Below, one piece after another: positions 18,098-25,416 of a stretch of 29,537 nucleotides of DNA. The translations under genes were made by a program, and so were the position numbers. The notes beneath the pieces were generated by a model, which was not told where the DNA came from, made no database searches, and worked only from the letters and a program-made list of their open reading frames with translations. Each line of letters begins with the position of its first letter. Position 1 is the first letter of the stretch. The DNA is from Patescibacteria group bacterium (GTDB lineage Bacteria > Patescibacteriota > Gracilibacteria > UBA1369 > PNNO01): contig JAJRYP010000039.1 of assembly GCA_024275695.1 (NCBI GenBank), positions 1 through 29,537 of the forward strand. The letters run 5' to 3'.

Positions 18098-19513
18098 TTA
18101 AGCTGTTTCTTCTTCGATTAAAATGATCGGTGCGGGTAACGGCTCCAAATACAGCGCTTCCAATAATTCGTCAGCTTCTTTTGTCGTGGAAGGCTGGAGA
18201 ATTTTTATTTCTCCGGAATGATTGGTCTCTTCAACAATGAAACTGGTACGAAGTTTTTGACCGGTAAATACTCCAATAATTTCATTATAATTTTCATCGG
18301 TTATTTTCTCAAGAAGCGCTTTCCCTTCGTTGTTGAAAGTTATAACGGTATAGGGATTGTAATCTTCATCATAAAAAGTTTCCGCTTTCTTTAAGTATTC
18401 TCCGGTTAATTCGGTGTTTTCCCATTTAGGTTCAATCAAAGCATAGAATAAAATCCCGAAGCTTACTTGCATTTCTTTATGTGATTCTTCCGAATAAGGA
18501 GTTACTTTATCCGCTTTAATTATATGGTATCCAAAACGTGTTTCAGTAACTTCTGAAATTTGTCCGTCTTCTTCAAGACCTAAAGCGGCTTCTTCAAATT
18601 TTTCAACGTATATTTCGTGTCCCGCCGGGCTTTCAAGAACTCCGCCATTTATATTATTTGAAGCATCGTCGGAATATTCTCTTGCAAGAAGCGCGAAATC
18701 TTCACCATCGTCTACTCTTTTTTTTATTTCTTCCGCAAGTGCGTAAGCTTCTTCTTTTGTACGTGTAACTTCTTCGGAGGCACGCATTGCATCCTTATAT
18801 GCTATAAGGATATGACTCACTTTAACTTCTTTCGGATATTCGGTTACTCTGTCGACTTCTTTTTTGTCTGTCAGTTTTATGATCGCCGCCACCGAAACCG
18901 GAGGTGCGAGCGGTCCTCCTATTTCTTCATATTCGATTAATTCTCCATATATTGTTCCGGGTTCCATATCAAATAATTTTTCAGCGAACACTTCTTTAAT
19001 TTCATCTCTGTACATATCTTCACCTGTTGAAAATAAAATTCGTTCCGGATCACTTAGAACCTCGTTTTGAGCCGTACTTTCAAAATCCGCTCCGTCCAAA
19101 AGAGTTTGCAATGTTGTTTGCGCTTTTGCTTTGAGGATTTCTTGGTAATCTTCAGGAACTTCCACCTGTGTTTTAACTACAAGCGTATCATTTCGCAAGA
19201 TCTCCTGTTTTATTTTATTAATATCATCAATACTTCCAAATTCCGCAGCAATAACAGTTTTTCCTCCTTCAGATTCTCTGTTTAAATTAACATTCGCAAC
19301 ATCAAATGAATTGATGCGTTTACTGATTAAACTTTGAGTTCTTTTAACAACCTGTTCTTTTTTCTCGTCAGGTACATTTGTGAGATTTACCTGATATTTA
19401 AGTTTGTAACTTTTGTAATTTTTTGATTTGGTAATATCCGAACATCCTGAAAATACCACTACGAAGAGGATGCTCACAATAAGTCCTAAAGAGATTTTGC
19501 CGGAAGATTTCAT
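18098..19513 (-). CDS. Lipoprotein combining SecD P1-like halves with parvulin (PpiC) domains
   Basis: This 471-aa protein starts with a lipoprotein signal (VVVFSGC, Cys24; Phe at -3 is unusual). Residues about 38-115 (KYQVNLTNVPDEKKEQVVKR, ISKRINSFDVANVNLNRE, LVVKTQ) resemble the first part of the SecD periplasmic P1 domain. Residues about 120-217 look like a degenerate parvulin. Residues about 229-337 are a typical PpiC/parvulin rotamase (KVSHILIA, DFALLAREYSDD, GGVLE, FGYHIIKAD). Residues about 389-471 return to SecD P1 (ITFNNEGKALLEKIT, GVFTGQKLRTSFIVEE, LEPLPAPIILIEEETA) and stop where SecD TM2 would begin. It probably helps secreted proteins fold at the membrane surface; that role is inferred. 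Confidence 0.88.
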   Translation of the reverse strand: MKSSGKISLGLIVSILFVVVFSGCSDITKSKNYKSYKLKYQVNLTNVPDEKKEQVVKRTQSLISKRINSFDVANVNLNRESEGGKTVIAAEFGSIDDINKIKQEILRNDTLVVKTQVEVPEDYQEILKAKAQTTLQTLLDGADFESTAQNEVLSDPERILFSTGEDMYRDEIKEVFAEKLFDMEPGTIYGELIEYEEIGGPLAPPVSVAAIIKLTDKKEVDRVTEYPKEVKVSHILIAYKDAMRASEEVTRTKEEAYALAEEIKKRVDDGEDFALLAREYSDDASNNINGGVLESPAGHEIYVEKFEEAALGLEEDGQISEVTETRFGYHIIKADKVTPYSEESHKEMQVSFGILFYALIEPKWENTELTGEYLKKAETFYDEDYNPYTVITFNNEGKALLEKITDENYNEIIGVFTGQKLRTSFIVEETNHSGEIKILQPSTTKEADELLEALYLEPLPAPIILIEEETA

Positions 19514-19549
19514 AAAAACGGAAGTTAAAATTTATATACACCAAAGAAT

Positions 19550-19557
19550 ATTATACC
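19550..19557 (-). promoter_or_regulatory. Extended -10 promoter of the SecD/parvulin lipoprotein gene
   Basis: On the minus strand, TGG directly precedes TATAAT (19555-19550), an extended -10 with only a T-rich -35 region. The predicted start near 19543 leaves about a 30-nt leader before ATG 19513. Confidence 0.4.
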
Positions 19558-19567
19558 AGAAATAGCA

Positions 19568-19795
19568 GTGAAAAAAAATGACGAATTTTCATTAAAGAAA
19601 GTACGAAACGAAGTACGTAGAAACACAATAATTGCCTATGATTTAACTGATATAGCAAAAGAAGCGGCAAAAAAGATGGAAAAACTAAGTAGAGTCTTTG
19701 ATGGGAGCAAAAGAGGCAAAAGGAACGGGTTTCTTTTGCATGGAGTTGTTAAGTTGTTCAAATTCAGCTTTCTTAATAGAAGCTGTAATTATTAA
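19568..19795 (+). CDS. Doubtful small basic ORF (75 aa)
   Basis: A GTG-started frame encodes a lysine/arginine-rich 75-aa peptide (KKVRNEVRRN, AKEAAKKMEKLSRVFDGSKRGKR). It fills the only gap of its size between the lipoprotein gene and the antitoxin gene. No family is recognised, the start codon is weak and no clear promoter or ribosome-binding site is seen. A hairpin (cagctttct/agaagctg, about 19768-19786) lies inside its 3' end and could be the terminator of the convergent antitoxin gene instead. It does not resemble a RelE/YafQ toxin. Confidence 0.25.
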   Translation: MKKNDEFSLKKVRNEVRRNTIIAYDLTDIAKEAAKKMEKLSRVFDGSKRGKRNGFLLHGVVKLFKFSFLNRSCNY

Positions 19796-19807
19796 TTTCA
19801 CTATTGA

Positions 19808-20026
19808 TTATTTTTTAGATAGTAAATTTCCGATTTTATCCATTTTCTTTTGAATATCAGGCGGAACAATAATAGTCTCAGGTTCTCCGATAACAATTTT
19901 CGGAGATTCTACAAAGTTTTTCAAAGCATTCTTTACTATTAAAGTAAGAGGAATACCAAGTTTTTCCGCTTGCTTTGCGGCTTGAGCTTTTAGTTCGTCT
20001 TCTATGCGAATGGTTAATGTAGTCAT
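19808..20026 (-). CDS. Ribbon-helix-helix antitoxin, RelB/DinJ family (orphan)
   Basis: This 72-aa protein starts MTTLTIRIEDELKAQAAKQAEKLGIPLTLIVKNALKNFV, the RelB/DinJ ribbon-helix-helix pattern (beta strand TLTIRI, then two helices). A C-terminal tail (IVPPDIQKKMDKIGNLLSKK) would be the toxin-binding part. Such proteins bind palindromic operators as dimers and repress their own operon. A fitting palindrome overlaps its promoter at 20064-20082. No toxin gene follows: downstream on the same strand are only a hairpin and the doubtful ORF on the opposite strand. It may be an orphan antitoxin, an anti-addiction relic or a plain regulator. Confidence 0.88.
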   Translation of the reverse strand: MTTLTIRIEDELKAQAAKQAEKLGIPLTLIVKNALKNFVESPKIVIGEPETIIVPPDIQKKMDKIGNLLSKK

Positions 20027-20055
20027 GATTATTTAAATTATTGATTACACATTTA

Positions 20056-20084
20056 ATTATAACGCACTAACAACGTTAGTGCAA
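20056..20084 (-). promoter_or_regulatory. Antitoxin promoter with palindromic operator
   Basis: On the minus strand: TTGCAC (20084-20079), a 17-nt spacer and TATAAT (20061-20056). A perfect 8-bp inverted repeat with a 3-nt centre (20064-20082: gcactaac, aac, gttagtgc) fills the spacer and part of the -35, the expected position for autorepression by the RHH protein. Confidence 0.75.
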
Positions 20085-20185
20085 GTGTTTTTTTCAAAGC
20101 CTGTTTTAACTTATTCTTTGTTTTTCTTCTTGTTTATGCGGAAAAATAAGGTTTTGGTTGGAAATAGGGGATAACGATATTATCT

Positions 20186-20262
20186 TGGTGGGCGATGTAG
20201 GATTCGAACCTACGACCCCCTGGGTGTAAACCAGATGCTCTAGCCAACTGAGCTAATCGCCC
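20186..20262 (-). tRNA. tRNA-Val (anticodon TAC), CCA encoded
   Basis: The acceptor stem is GGGCGAT/ATCGCCC. The D-arm contains GCTCAGTTGGCTAGAGC, the anticodon stem TCTGG/CCAGG encloses TTTACAC (anticodon TAC), and the T-arm is GTAGG TTCGAAT CCTAC. A discriminator A and a genomically encoded CCA (20188-20186) end the 77-nt gene. Confidence 0.97.
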
Positions 20263-20335
20263 TAAATGTTTTTTGGACGCACCTTAGGATGCACGATCTT
20301 TTTTATCATTTTTCTTCAACGGTTGCAATATAAAA

Positions 20336-20364
20336 TTGTTGCCAAAGTGTAATTTTGCTACAAT
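20336..20364 (+). promoter_or_regulatory. Promoter of the O-antigen-ligase-like gene (near-leaderless)
   Basis: TTGTTG (20336-20341), a 17-nt spacer and TACAAT (20359-20364). Predicted start is near 20371, only about 3 nt before ATG 20374. Confidence 0.6.
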
Positions 20365-20373
20365 ACGGGCACT

Positions 20374-22365
20374 ATGAAATACCTTAAACTACTTCAACAA
20401 AAAGCAACTTATCTATATATCCTAACTTTGATTGCTTCGACTGTTTTGATAACTTTTGTTGATGCCGGATATTCATTTTATTCTGTTTCACTATGGTCCT
20501 TTACGATAATTCCGCTTTTTATTTTTTGGCTTATTATTCCAAATAAGAATTGGGAACTAATAAAAGCGTATAGCCCCGCTTTTATCACTCTTTTTGTCGG
20601 TTCTGTTTTTGTATTTATCAGTTATTTCGTGCCTCCGTACAGTTCTTTTGGATATAAAGATTTTATTCTGTTTTTTTCGATGAATTTTGTGATATTCGGA
20701 AGCGCTACAATTCCCTGGAATAAAGTTCAACTGAGGTGTATTTTTCGTTGTCTGTGCGTTGTAGCGTTTCTTTTTTCCTTATATGGAATTTATAGATATA
20801 TTTATTTCCCGTTTGATCGCGTTATCGGTCTTTTTTTTATTGATACGGAAGTAACCAAGCAATTTTTTCCAAATGCCTTTGCTTTTTTTCTTATCTTAAT
20901 TATTCCAATTCAGGTTCTTTATTTATTTAATCAAGCGTCTTCGCGACAAATTACAAAATATAAAATTTATTTTTATCTTAGTTCGATAGTGATTTTTTCC
21001 GCTTTTTTCCTTGCATTCTCACGTTCTTCGCTAATTGCGCTGCTTGTGCTATCCATCTTTTTCATTATTTTGCAGCTTACAAGCGCTTTAAAGAATAAAA
21101 ATTTTTTTGGAGGAAAAGCGATAAAAGCCTTATTAATAATCTTTCTTGTTAGTTTTGTCAGTATATCGTTTATAAATTTTGCCAGAAGTTACAAATATGA
21201 AATTAGTGATTTTGAAAAACATCTGGATATTGATGCTTCCGAGAATACTACATCTTTTTTTGACAGACTTGATTACCAACGGGTAGGGATAAAATTAAGT
21301 ATGGAATATCCGCTTTTTGGAATTGGTGCGAATAATTTTCAGTTTTTTTATCCTAAGTATCAAAAAGCTCCATTGTTAGCGACGACTCCACATAATTTTA
21401 TTATTAGAATAGCAAGCGAAACAGGTATTCCGTCTGTTCTTTTTGTTATTTTGTTTTTTGCTTTCTTAATTTATTTTTATATAAAGCAACGGAACAATAT
21501 TGAACAAAAGTATTATGTCGGGACTCTGGGATTTATCCTTTTGGCCGGCGCGATTCAAAATTCAATGGATTATAATATAACTTTTATTTTAAATATTACC
21601 GTTCTTGCTTTATTTACAGGTTTGTTTATTTCAAGATTTCCGGTTTCAGGCAAAAAGATTTCAAAAAGCTGGAAGTTGTTTCCGATTATTGCAATTACGT
21701 TATTTCTAGTAGTAATATCGACAGTTTCAATTCATGAATATACCGCTGATAAATGGGTGAAAAAAGCCAGGATTGCTCAAGTTGAAAAAAATTATGCACA
21801 GGCGGCCGAATATTTTGAAAAAGCGGCGGATGCAAGATGGTTTAAGGAAGACTTTCAAATTCAAAGTGCGAATATGTATAAAATGATGTTTCTGGAAGGA
21901 GAATTCTCTGAAAATGACAAAGAATTGTGGATTAATGCGGCCAAAAAAGCCGTCGATCTTTCACCGCACAGTGATAGAAGCTGGAATGTTTATGGTGAAA
22001 CATTATATGAACTTGGTGATTATAACAAAGCAAAGGAAGTCTTTGAAAAGATTTTAACGATGGATCCAAACAATCATCTTGAATATTATGGTAATTTAAT
22101 GCTTTCCAAATGGCATACGGGAGATTTAACCCGAGATGATATTGAAAATTTGAAAGAAAGACTTTTGTTGTATTCCGAATTGCTTGAGAATAATCCGTAT
22201 TTGTTAACGAATTCAGATAATCATCTGTATGCAGAGGACATGTATAATTACTTAATTAAAGAGATTATTCCGGACGATGAGGAAATTCGTTTGATGTATA
22301 ATGACTATAGAAGTATTTTTGAAGAGCAAAAGGAGTCTGTAAATGGTGGGCAAGAGAGGACTTGA
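20374..22365 (+). CDS. O-antigen ligase/polymerase-like (Wzy/WaaL) membrane protein with C-terminal TPR
   Basis: This 663-aa protein has about ten to twelve TM helices over residues 12-455. The Wzy_C-type region carries FSRSS (215-219), DRLDYQRVGIKLSMEYPLFGIGANNF (297-322) and TPHNFIIRIASETG (338-351), the conserved Arg/PHN/E-G pattern of O-antigen ligases and polymerases. After the last helix (about 435-452), residues about 460-570 form TPR-like repeats (ARIAQVEKNYAQAAEYFEKAA; WNVYGETLYELGDYNKAKEVFEKIL). Family members transfer or polymerise lipid-linked glycans outside the membrane. In a CPR cell this probably concerns surface polysaccharide or protein glycosylation. The last seven codons and the stop lie inside the antisense tRNA-Leu gene. 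Confidence 0.9.
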   Translation: MKYLKLLQQKATYLYILTLIASTVLITFVDAGYSFYSVSLWSFTIIPLFIFWLIIPNKNWELIKAYSPAFITLFVGSVFVFISYFVPPYSSFGYKDFILFFSMNFVIFGSATIPWNKVQLRCIFRCLCVVAFLFSLYGIYRYIYFPFDRVIGLFFIDTEVTKQFFPNAFAFFLILIIPIQVLYLFNQASSRQITKYKIYFYLSSIVIFSAFFLAFSRSSLIALLVLSIFFIILQLTSALKNKNFFGGKAIKALLIIFLVSFVSISFINFARSYKYEISDFEKHLDIDASENTTSFFDRLDYQRVGIKLSMEYPLFGIGANNFQFFYPKYQKAPLLATTPHNFIIRIASETGIPSVLFVILFFAFLIYFYIKQRNNIEQKYYVGTLGFILLAGAIQNSMDYNITFILNITVLALFTGLFISRFPVSGKKISKSWKLFPIIAITLFLVVISTVSIHEYTADKWVKKARIAQVEKNYAQAAEYFEKAADARWFKEDFQIQSANMYKMMFLEGEFSENDKELWINAAKKAVDLSPHSDRSWNVYGETLYELGDYNKAKEVFEKILTMDPNNHLEYYGNLMLSKWHTGDLTRDDIENLKERLLLYSELLENNPYLLTNSDNHLYAEDMYNYLIKEIIPDDEEIRLMYNDYRSIFEEQKESVNGGQERT

Positions 22366-22433
22366 ACCTCCACCTCCAAATAAAGGAGACTAGGCCCTCA
22401 ACCTAGCGCGTCTACCAATTCCGCCACTTGCCC
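22344..22433 (-). tRNA. tRNA-Leu (anticodon GAG), CCA encoded
   Basis: A 90-nt class II tRNA. The acceptor stem is GGGCAAG/CTTGCCC, the D-arm is GGCGGAATTGGTAGACGC, and the anticodon stem CTAGG/CCTAG encloses TTGAGGG (anticodon GAG). A long variable arm (CTCC..GGAG) and the T-arm AGAGG...TTCAAGT...CCTCT follow, then discriminator A and encoded CCA (22346-22344). Its 3' 22 nt overlap the end of the convergent O-antigen-ligase-like CDS. Confidence 0.96.
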
Positions 22434-22499
22434 TTAAATTGGTACATCGCTATTTTAGTGAAAAAAAAACAAAATACAAGGTTTTTAGAGGTGTGGGTG

Positions 22500-22528
22500 T
22501 TGAAAAAATGGCTGTTTTTTGCTAAAAT
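22500..22528 (+). promoter_or_regulatory. Promoter of the 22556 gene
   Basis: TTGAAA (22500-22505), a 17-nt spacer and TAAAAT (22523-22528). Predicted start is near 22535, about 21 nt before ATG 22556. Confidence 0.65.
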
Positions 22529-22555
22529 AATAGGAAACATAATATTAAAACAAAC

Positions 22556-23971
22556 ATGCCAAGCAGACTTGAAGTTTTGTCGGCCAAATCCGCTCCCGAG
22601 CTTAAAGAGTCGGTTTACTATAAGGATATGCTGAAAACAAAAGCAAGCAGGGTTGCGTATACGCGAAGATATTTGTCCGCGAGATTACATCCCAAACATA
22701 GTCCGAAAGAGTTTTTGAAGAAGACTGTTAAACTTTTAGGGCTGAAGAATCCATCGGACGACATGTTTTTTAATGTGTTTTATATTCAAATGAAACTTGG
22801 TTTTCCGCTTATACCTAAAAGTGAAAGATCGAAACCAAGCGGTTTCCCAACATCGATTGATATGAAATTCGGTGAATATACCGAAGAAAATTTATTAAGA
22901 CACAATAAGTGTGCAAGTTTAAAAAAGTTTTTTAAAGATTTTTATAAGGATAAAAGGGCTAAATTCGCTTATAGCCAAAAATTGCCAAGGTCCGCATCCG
23001 CTTCCGGACGAAAACCGAAAGATGTAAGTTCTACGTTGGCACCCTTAGTTGTTGTGCCGACAATTGTTTCAAGGCCGGAGCGTAGAAAAAACGGGGCGCT
23101 TCCTTTCTCGGTCAGAACAGGGGATACATTAACTCCCGAACAATATAGACAATATAAAGCTGAAAGAGCTAAGGCGCGAAGACGTTTCAAAATGAACATA
23201 GTTGATCGATTAAAAAGTTTTCAAAGGGAATATGATTATATAGAGGCCCTAAAGATTGCAATTAAAATGTTTAATATTCCAAAAAAATACTGGAAATTGT
23301 TTGTAGCTCATTTCGATGCGACCGCACGTACGGAATCCGGTTATAATCCTATATGTTTGGCCGGTTTAAGTAATAGAAAGGTTAAAGGTCCGGAGCGTGG
23401 AATGTTTCAACTATTTACAAAATACTATTTAGGTAAAGGTGGAAGCGAAGGTGTGCAAAAATCGATAGCCGGGAGAAGAAGAGTTCCGGGAATAAATTAT
23501 GATGCGCTGGAAGGAATAGATATGCCAAGAGTAAGAGCAGAGCATTTAAGTGTTTTTCATCAGACAATAGCACACGTGTATCAGTATCTCGCAGGATGGC
23601 GACGTTCCGCTCGCGATATTCAGATGGAAGAAATTTTTGATAAAATTTTGAATGCACCGAATGATGCAATGAAGAAACAATGGGCGTATATGCTTTATTT
23701 ACGTCATTATCGTGGACTTGGCGGCTCTCGTATATACAGAAGTCTTTTAAGTAAAGGAATAATGTTTCCTGAAAATAGCGCAGATGCGGACAAATACTAT
23801 GATAAATATCTGCATGGAAAAACCTGGCAGGGCAGAAGGGTTAACGGAAAAAGCGAATTCAGAGTTGTAGTAAGGCAAACAACTTCAAACAGGAGGTATA
23901 TCGGAAGATTTCTAAAGAACTTACGTGAACTTGAAAATGTCGATATTGATAAACTTTTTAAAACAAGCTAG
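22556..23971 (+). CDS. Lysozyme/lytic-transglycosylase-like protein without signal peptide
   Basis: This 471-aa protein is strongly basic and has no N-terminal hydrophobic segment. Residues about 220-300 contain an SLT/lysozyme-like core. TARTESGYNP (256-265) matches the 'ESG.NP' motif with the catalytic Glu (E260), and GPERGMFQLF (278-287) matches the 'GA.GL.Q..P' motif of goose-type lysozymes and lytic transglycosylases. Residues 1-220 are unrecognised, rich in Lys/Arg/Ser and with a Pro-rich stretch near 140-190. The C-terminal region (about 345-440) is helical, with YLRHYRGLGGS. Murein cleavage is inferred from the two motifs only. Without an export signal it may need another secretion route or be a remodelled, non-enzymatic protein. 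It converges with purA (3-nt gap). Confidence 0.7.
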   Translation: MPSRLEVLSAKSAPELKESVYYKDMLKTKASRVAYTRRYLSARLHPKHSPKEFLKKTVKLLGLKNPSDDMFFNVFYIQMKLGFPLIPKSERSKPSGFPTSIDMKFGEYTEENLLRHNKCASLKKFFKDFYKDKRAKFAYSQKLPRSASASGRKPKDVSSTLAPLVVVPTIVSRPERRKNGALPFSVRTGDTLTPEQYRQYKAERAKARRRFKMNIVDRLKSFQREYDYIEALKIAIKMFNIPKKYWKLFVAHFDATARTESGYNPICLAGLSNRKVKGPERGMFQLFTKYYLGKGGSEGVQKSIAGRRRVPGINYDALEGIDMPRVRAEHLSVFHQTIAHVYQYLAGWRRSARDIQMEEIFDKILNAPNDAMKKQWAYMLYLRHYRGLGGSRIYRSLLSKGIMFPENSADADKYYDKYLHGKTWQGRRVNGKSEFRVVVRQTTSNRRYIGRFLKNLRELENVDIDKLFKTS

Positions 23972-23974
23972 AAC

Positions 23975-25282
23975 TTATCTTACTATCATTTGATCTCTAC
24001 GCATTCCGACACCGATAAATTGTACAGGGCACTGCACAAGTTCTTCAAGTTTTAGAACATATTTTTTAGCGTTTTCCGGAAGTTCGTCGAATGTTTTAGC
24101 TTTGGATGTGTCTTCAAGCCATCCGTCCATTTCAATATATTCAAGTTCAAGATTTTCATACATCGAAATTGTCGGAGGCATTGATTCCAGTTTGTTTCCT
24201 TTGTACTTATAGCCTGTGCAAATTTTAATTTTTTCAAGATCGTCCAGAATATCAAGTTTGGTTAAATTAACCGAAGTCAGACCGTTGATCATGACGGCAT
24301 ATTTACCAACAACCGCGTCAAACCATCCGCATCTTCGCGGACGGCCGGTTGTCGCGCCGAATTCACCGCCTTTTTGACGAATTGCTTCACCAACTTCGTC
24401 ATGAAGCTCGGTAGGGAATACACCCCCGCCTACTCTTGTTGTGTATGCCTTCATTATTCCGACAATGCTACTTATTTTGTTTGCTCCAATTCCAAGTCCC
24501 GTGTGAAGTCCTCCGGATGTCGGGTTTGAAGATGTTACAAAAGGGTAAGTTCCATGATCGATATCCAAATGAGTTCCGTTTGCACCTGCGATCAAAATGG
24601 TTTTGCCTTCTTTGGCGGCTTTGTGCAAATAAAGAGCCGTATCGGCAATAAAAGGTCTTAGGAATCCAAGCATTTTTCTAATTTCTTCAAGTTCTTTTTC
24701 AATATCATGTTTAAGATCTTTATGCATTCGTTGAAGTTGAACAAAAGTGCTCCTAACGTGTTCGGAAAATTTATCAAAATCGAGAAGCTCGCCGAATCGA
24801 ACTCCTCGACGAGCAATTTTGTCCTGATAGGCCGGGCCGATTCCTCTAAGCGTAGTTCCCACTTTTTTATCTCCTTTTTGTTCTTCTTCAAGTCCGTCAA
24901 TCTTTTTATGATAATCAAAAACAATGTGGGCTCTGTCTGAAATAAAGAGTTTTCCGGTTAAATCAATCTTATATTCTTTTAATGTATCGAGTTCTTCCAA
25001 AAGAGAAGGCAGGTGAACAACAAGGCCGTTTCCTATAACGGCGATTTTTCCTTCGTGAATAATTCCGGACGGAACAAGATGAAAAACAAATTTGCTTGTT
25101 TCTTCAGGATTTAACGGATTTGGAACATAGATCGTATGACCTGCGTTTGCTCCTCCTGTTGCACGAGCAATTATGTCATATTTTTCAGATAATATATCAA
25201 CAAGTTTTCCTTTTCCCTCGTCACCCCATTGTGTTCCTATAACAGCAGCAATATTTCCGAGGTTGTAAGAATCAGCGTTCAT
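23975..25282 (-). CDS. purA: Adenylosuccinate synthetase
   Basis: This 435-aa protein is full length (E. coli 432). It has the P-loop-like GTQWGDEGKGK (16-26) with the catalytic Asp, NAGHTI (46-51), GTTLRGIGPAYQDK (about 142-155), GANGTHLDIDHGTYPFVTSS, and GRPRRCGWFD in the IMP/GTP-binding C-terminal half. It joins IMP and aspartate with GTP to give adenylosuccinate, which PurB then splits to AMP; purB lies on the other side of the divergent promoter region. The start at MNADSYNLG gives about 15 residues before the P-loop, slightly longer than usual. Confidence 0.98.
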   Translation of the reverse strand: MNADSYNLGNIAAVIGTQWGDEGKGKLVDILSEKYDIIARATGGANAGHTIYVPNPLNPEETSKFVFHLVPSGIIHEGKIAVIGNGLVVHLPSLLEELDTLKEYKIDLTGKLFISDRAHIVFDYHKKIDGLEEEQKGDKKVGTTLRGIGPAYQDKIARRGVRFGELLDFDKFSEHVRSTFVQLQRMHKDLKHDIEKELEEIRKMLGFLRPFIADTALYLHKAAKEGKTILIAGANGTHLDIDHGTYPFVTSSNPTSGGLHTGLGIGANKISSIVGIMKAYTTRVGGGVFPTELHDEVGEAIRQKGGEFGATTGRPRRCGWFDAVVGKYAVMINGLTSVNLTKLDILDDLEKIKICTGYKYKGNKLESMPPTISMYENLELEYIEMDGWLEDTSKAKTFDELPENAKKYVLKLEELVQCPVQFIGVGMRRDQMIVR

Positions 25283-25317
25283 AATATTTCGTTAATAGTT
25301 AGAATTTTGTCAGAGGA

Positions 25318-25351
25318 AGTATAGTATAAATTTTGAATCAGAACAAAACAA
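25318..25351 (-). promoter_or_regulatory. Overlapping promoters of purA
   Basis: Two TATACT -10 boxes overlap by one base (25323-25318 and 25328-25323). Each has a TTGTTC or TTGTTT -35 exactly 17 nt upstream (25346-25341 and 25351-25346). Start sites 5 nt apart are predicted near 25311-25316. The purC promoter on the other strand is not clear (possible TTGATA at about 25356). Confidence 0.5.
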
Positions 25352-25416
25352 ATATTGATACTTTCCTAAAGTTCATATAAATTTAAAACACATATACCAT
25401 TTAATTCTAAGTACAA

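Noticed and set aside
12043..22365. Alternative genetic code (UGA read as Gly, as in Gracilibacteria/SR1)
   Set aside because: TGA ends full-length lepA at 12050-12052, and no conserved gene needs in-frame TGA read-through.
22428..22634. 68-codon plus-strand frame between tRNA-Leu and the lysozyme-like gene
   Set aside because: It starts in the tRNA, crosses the promoter and overlaps the start of the better supported gene.
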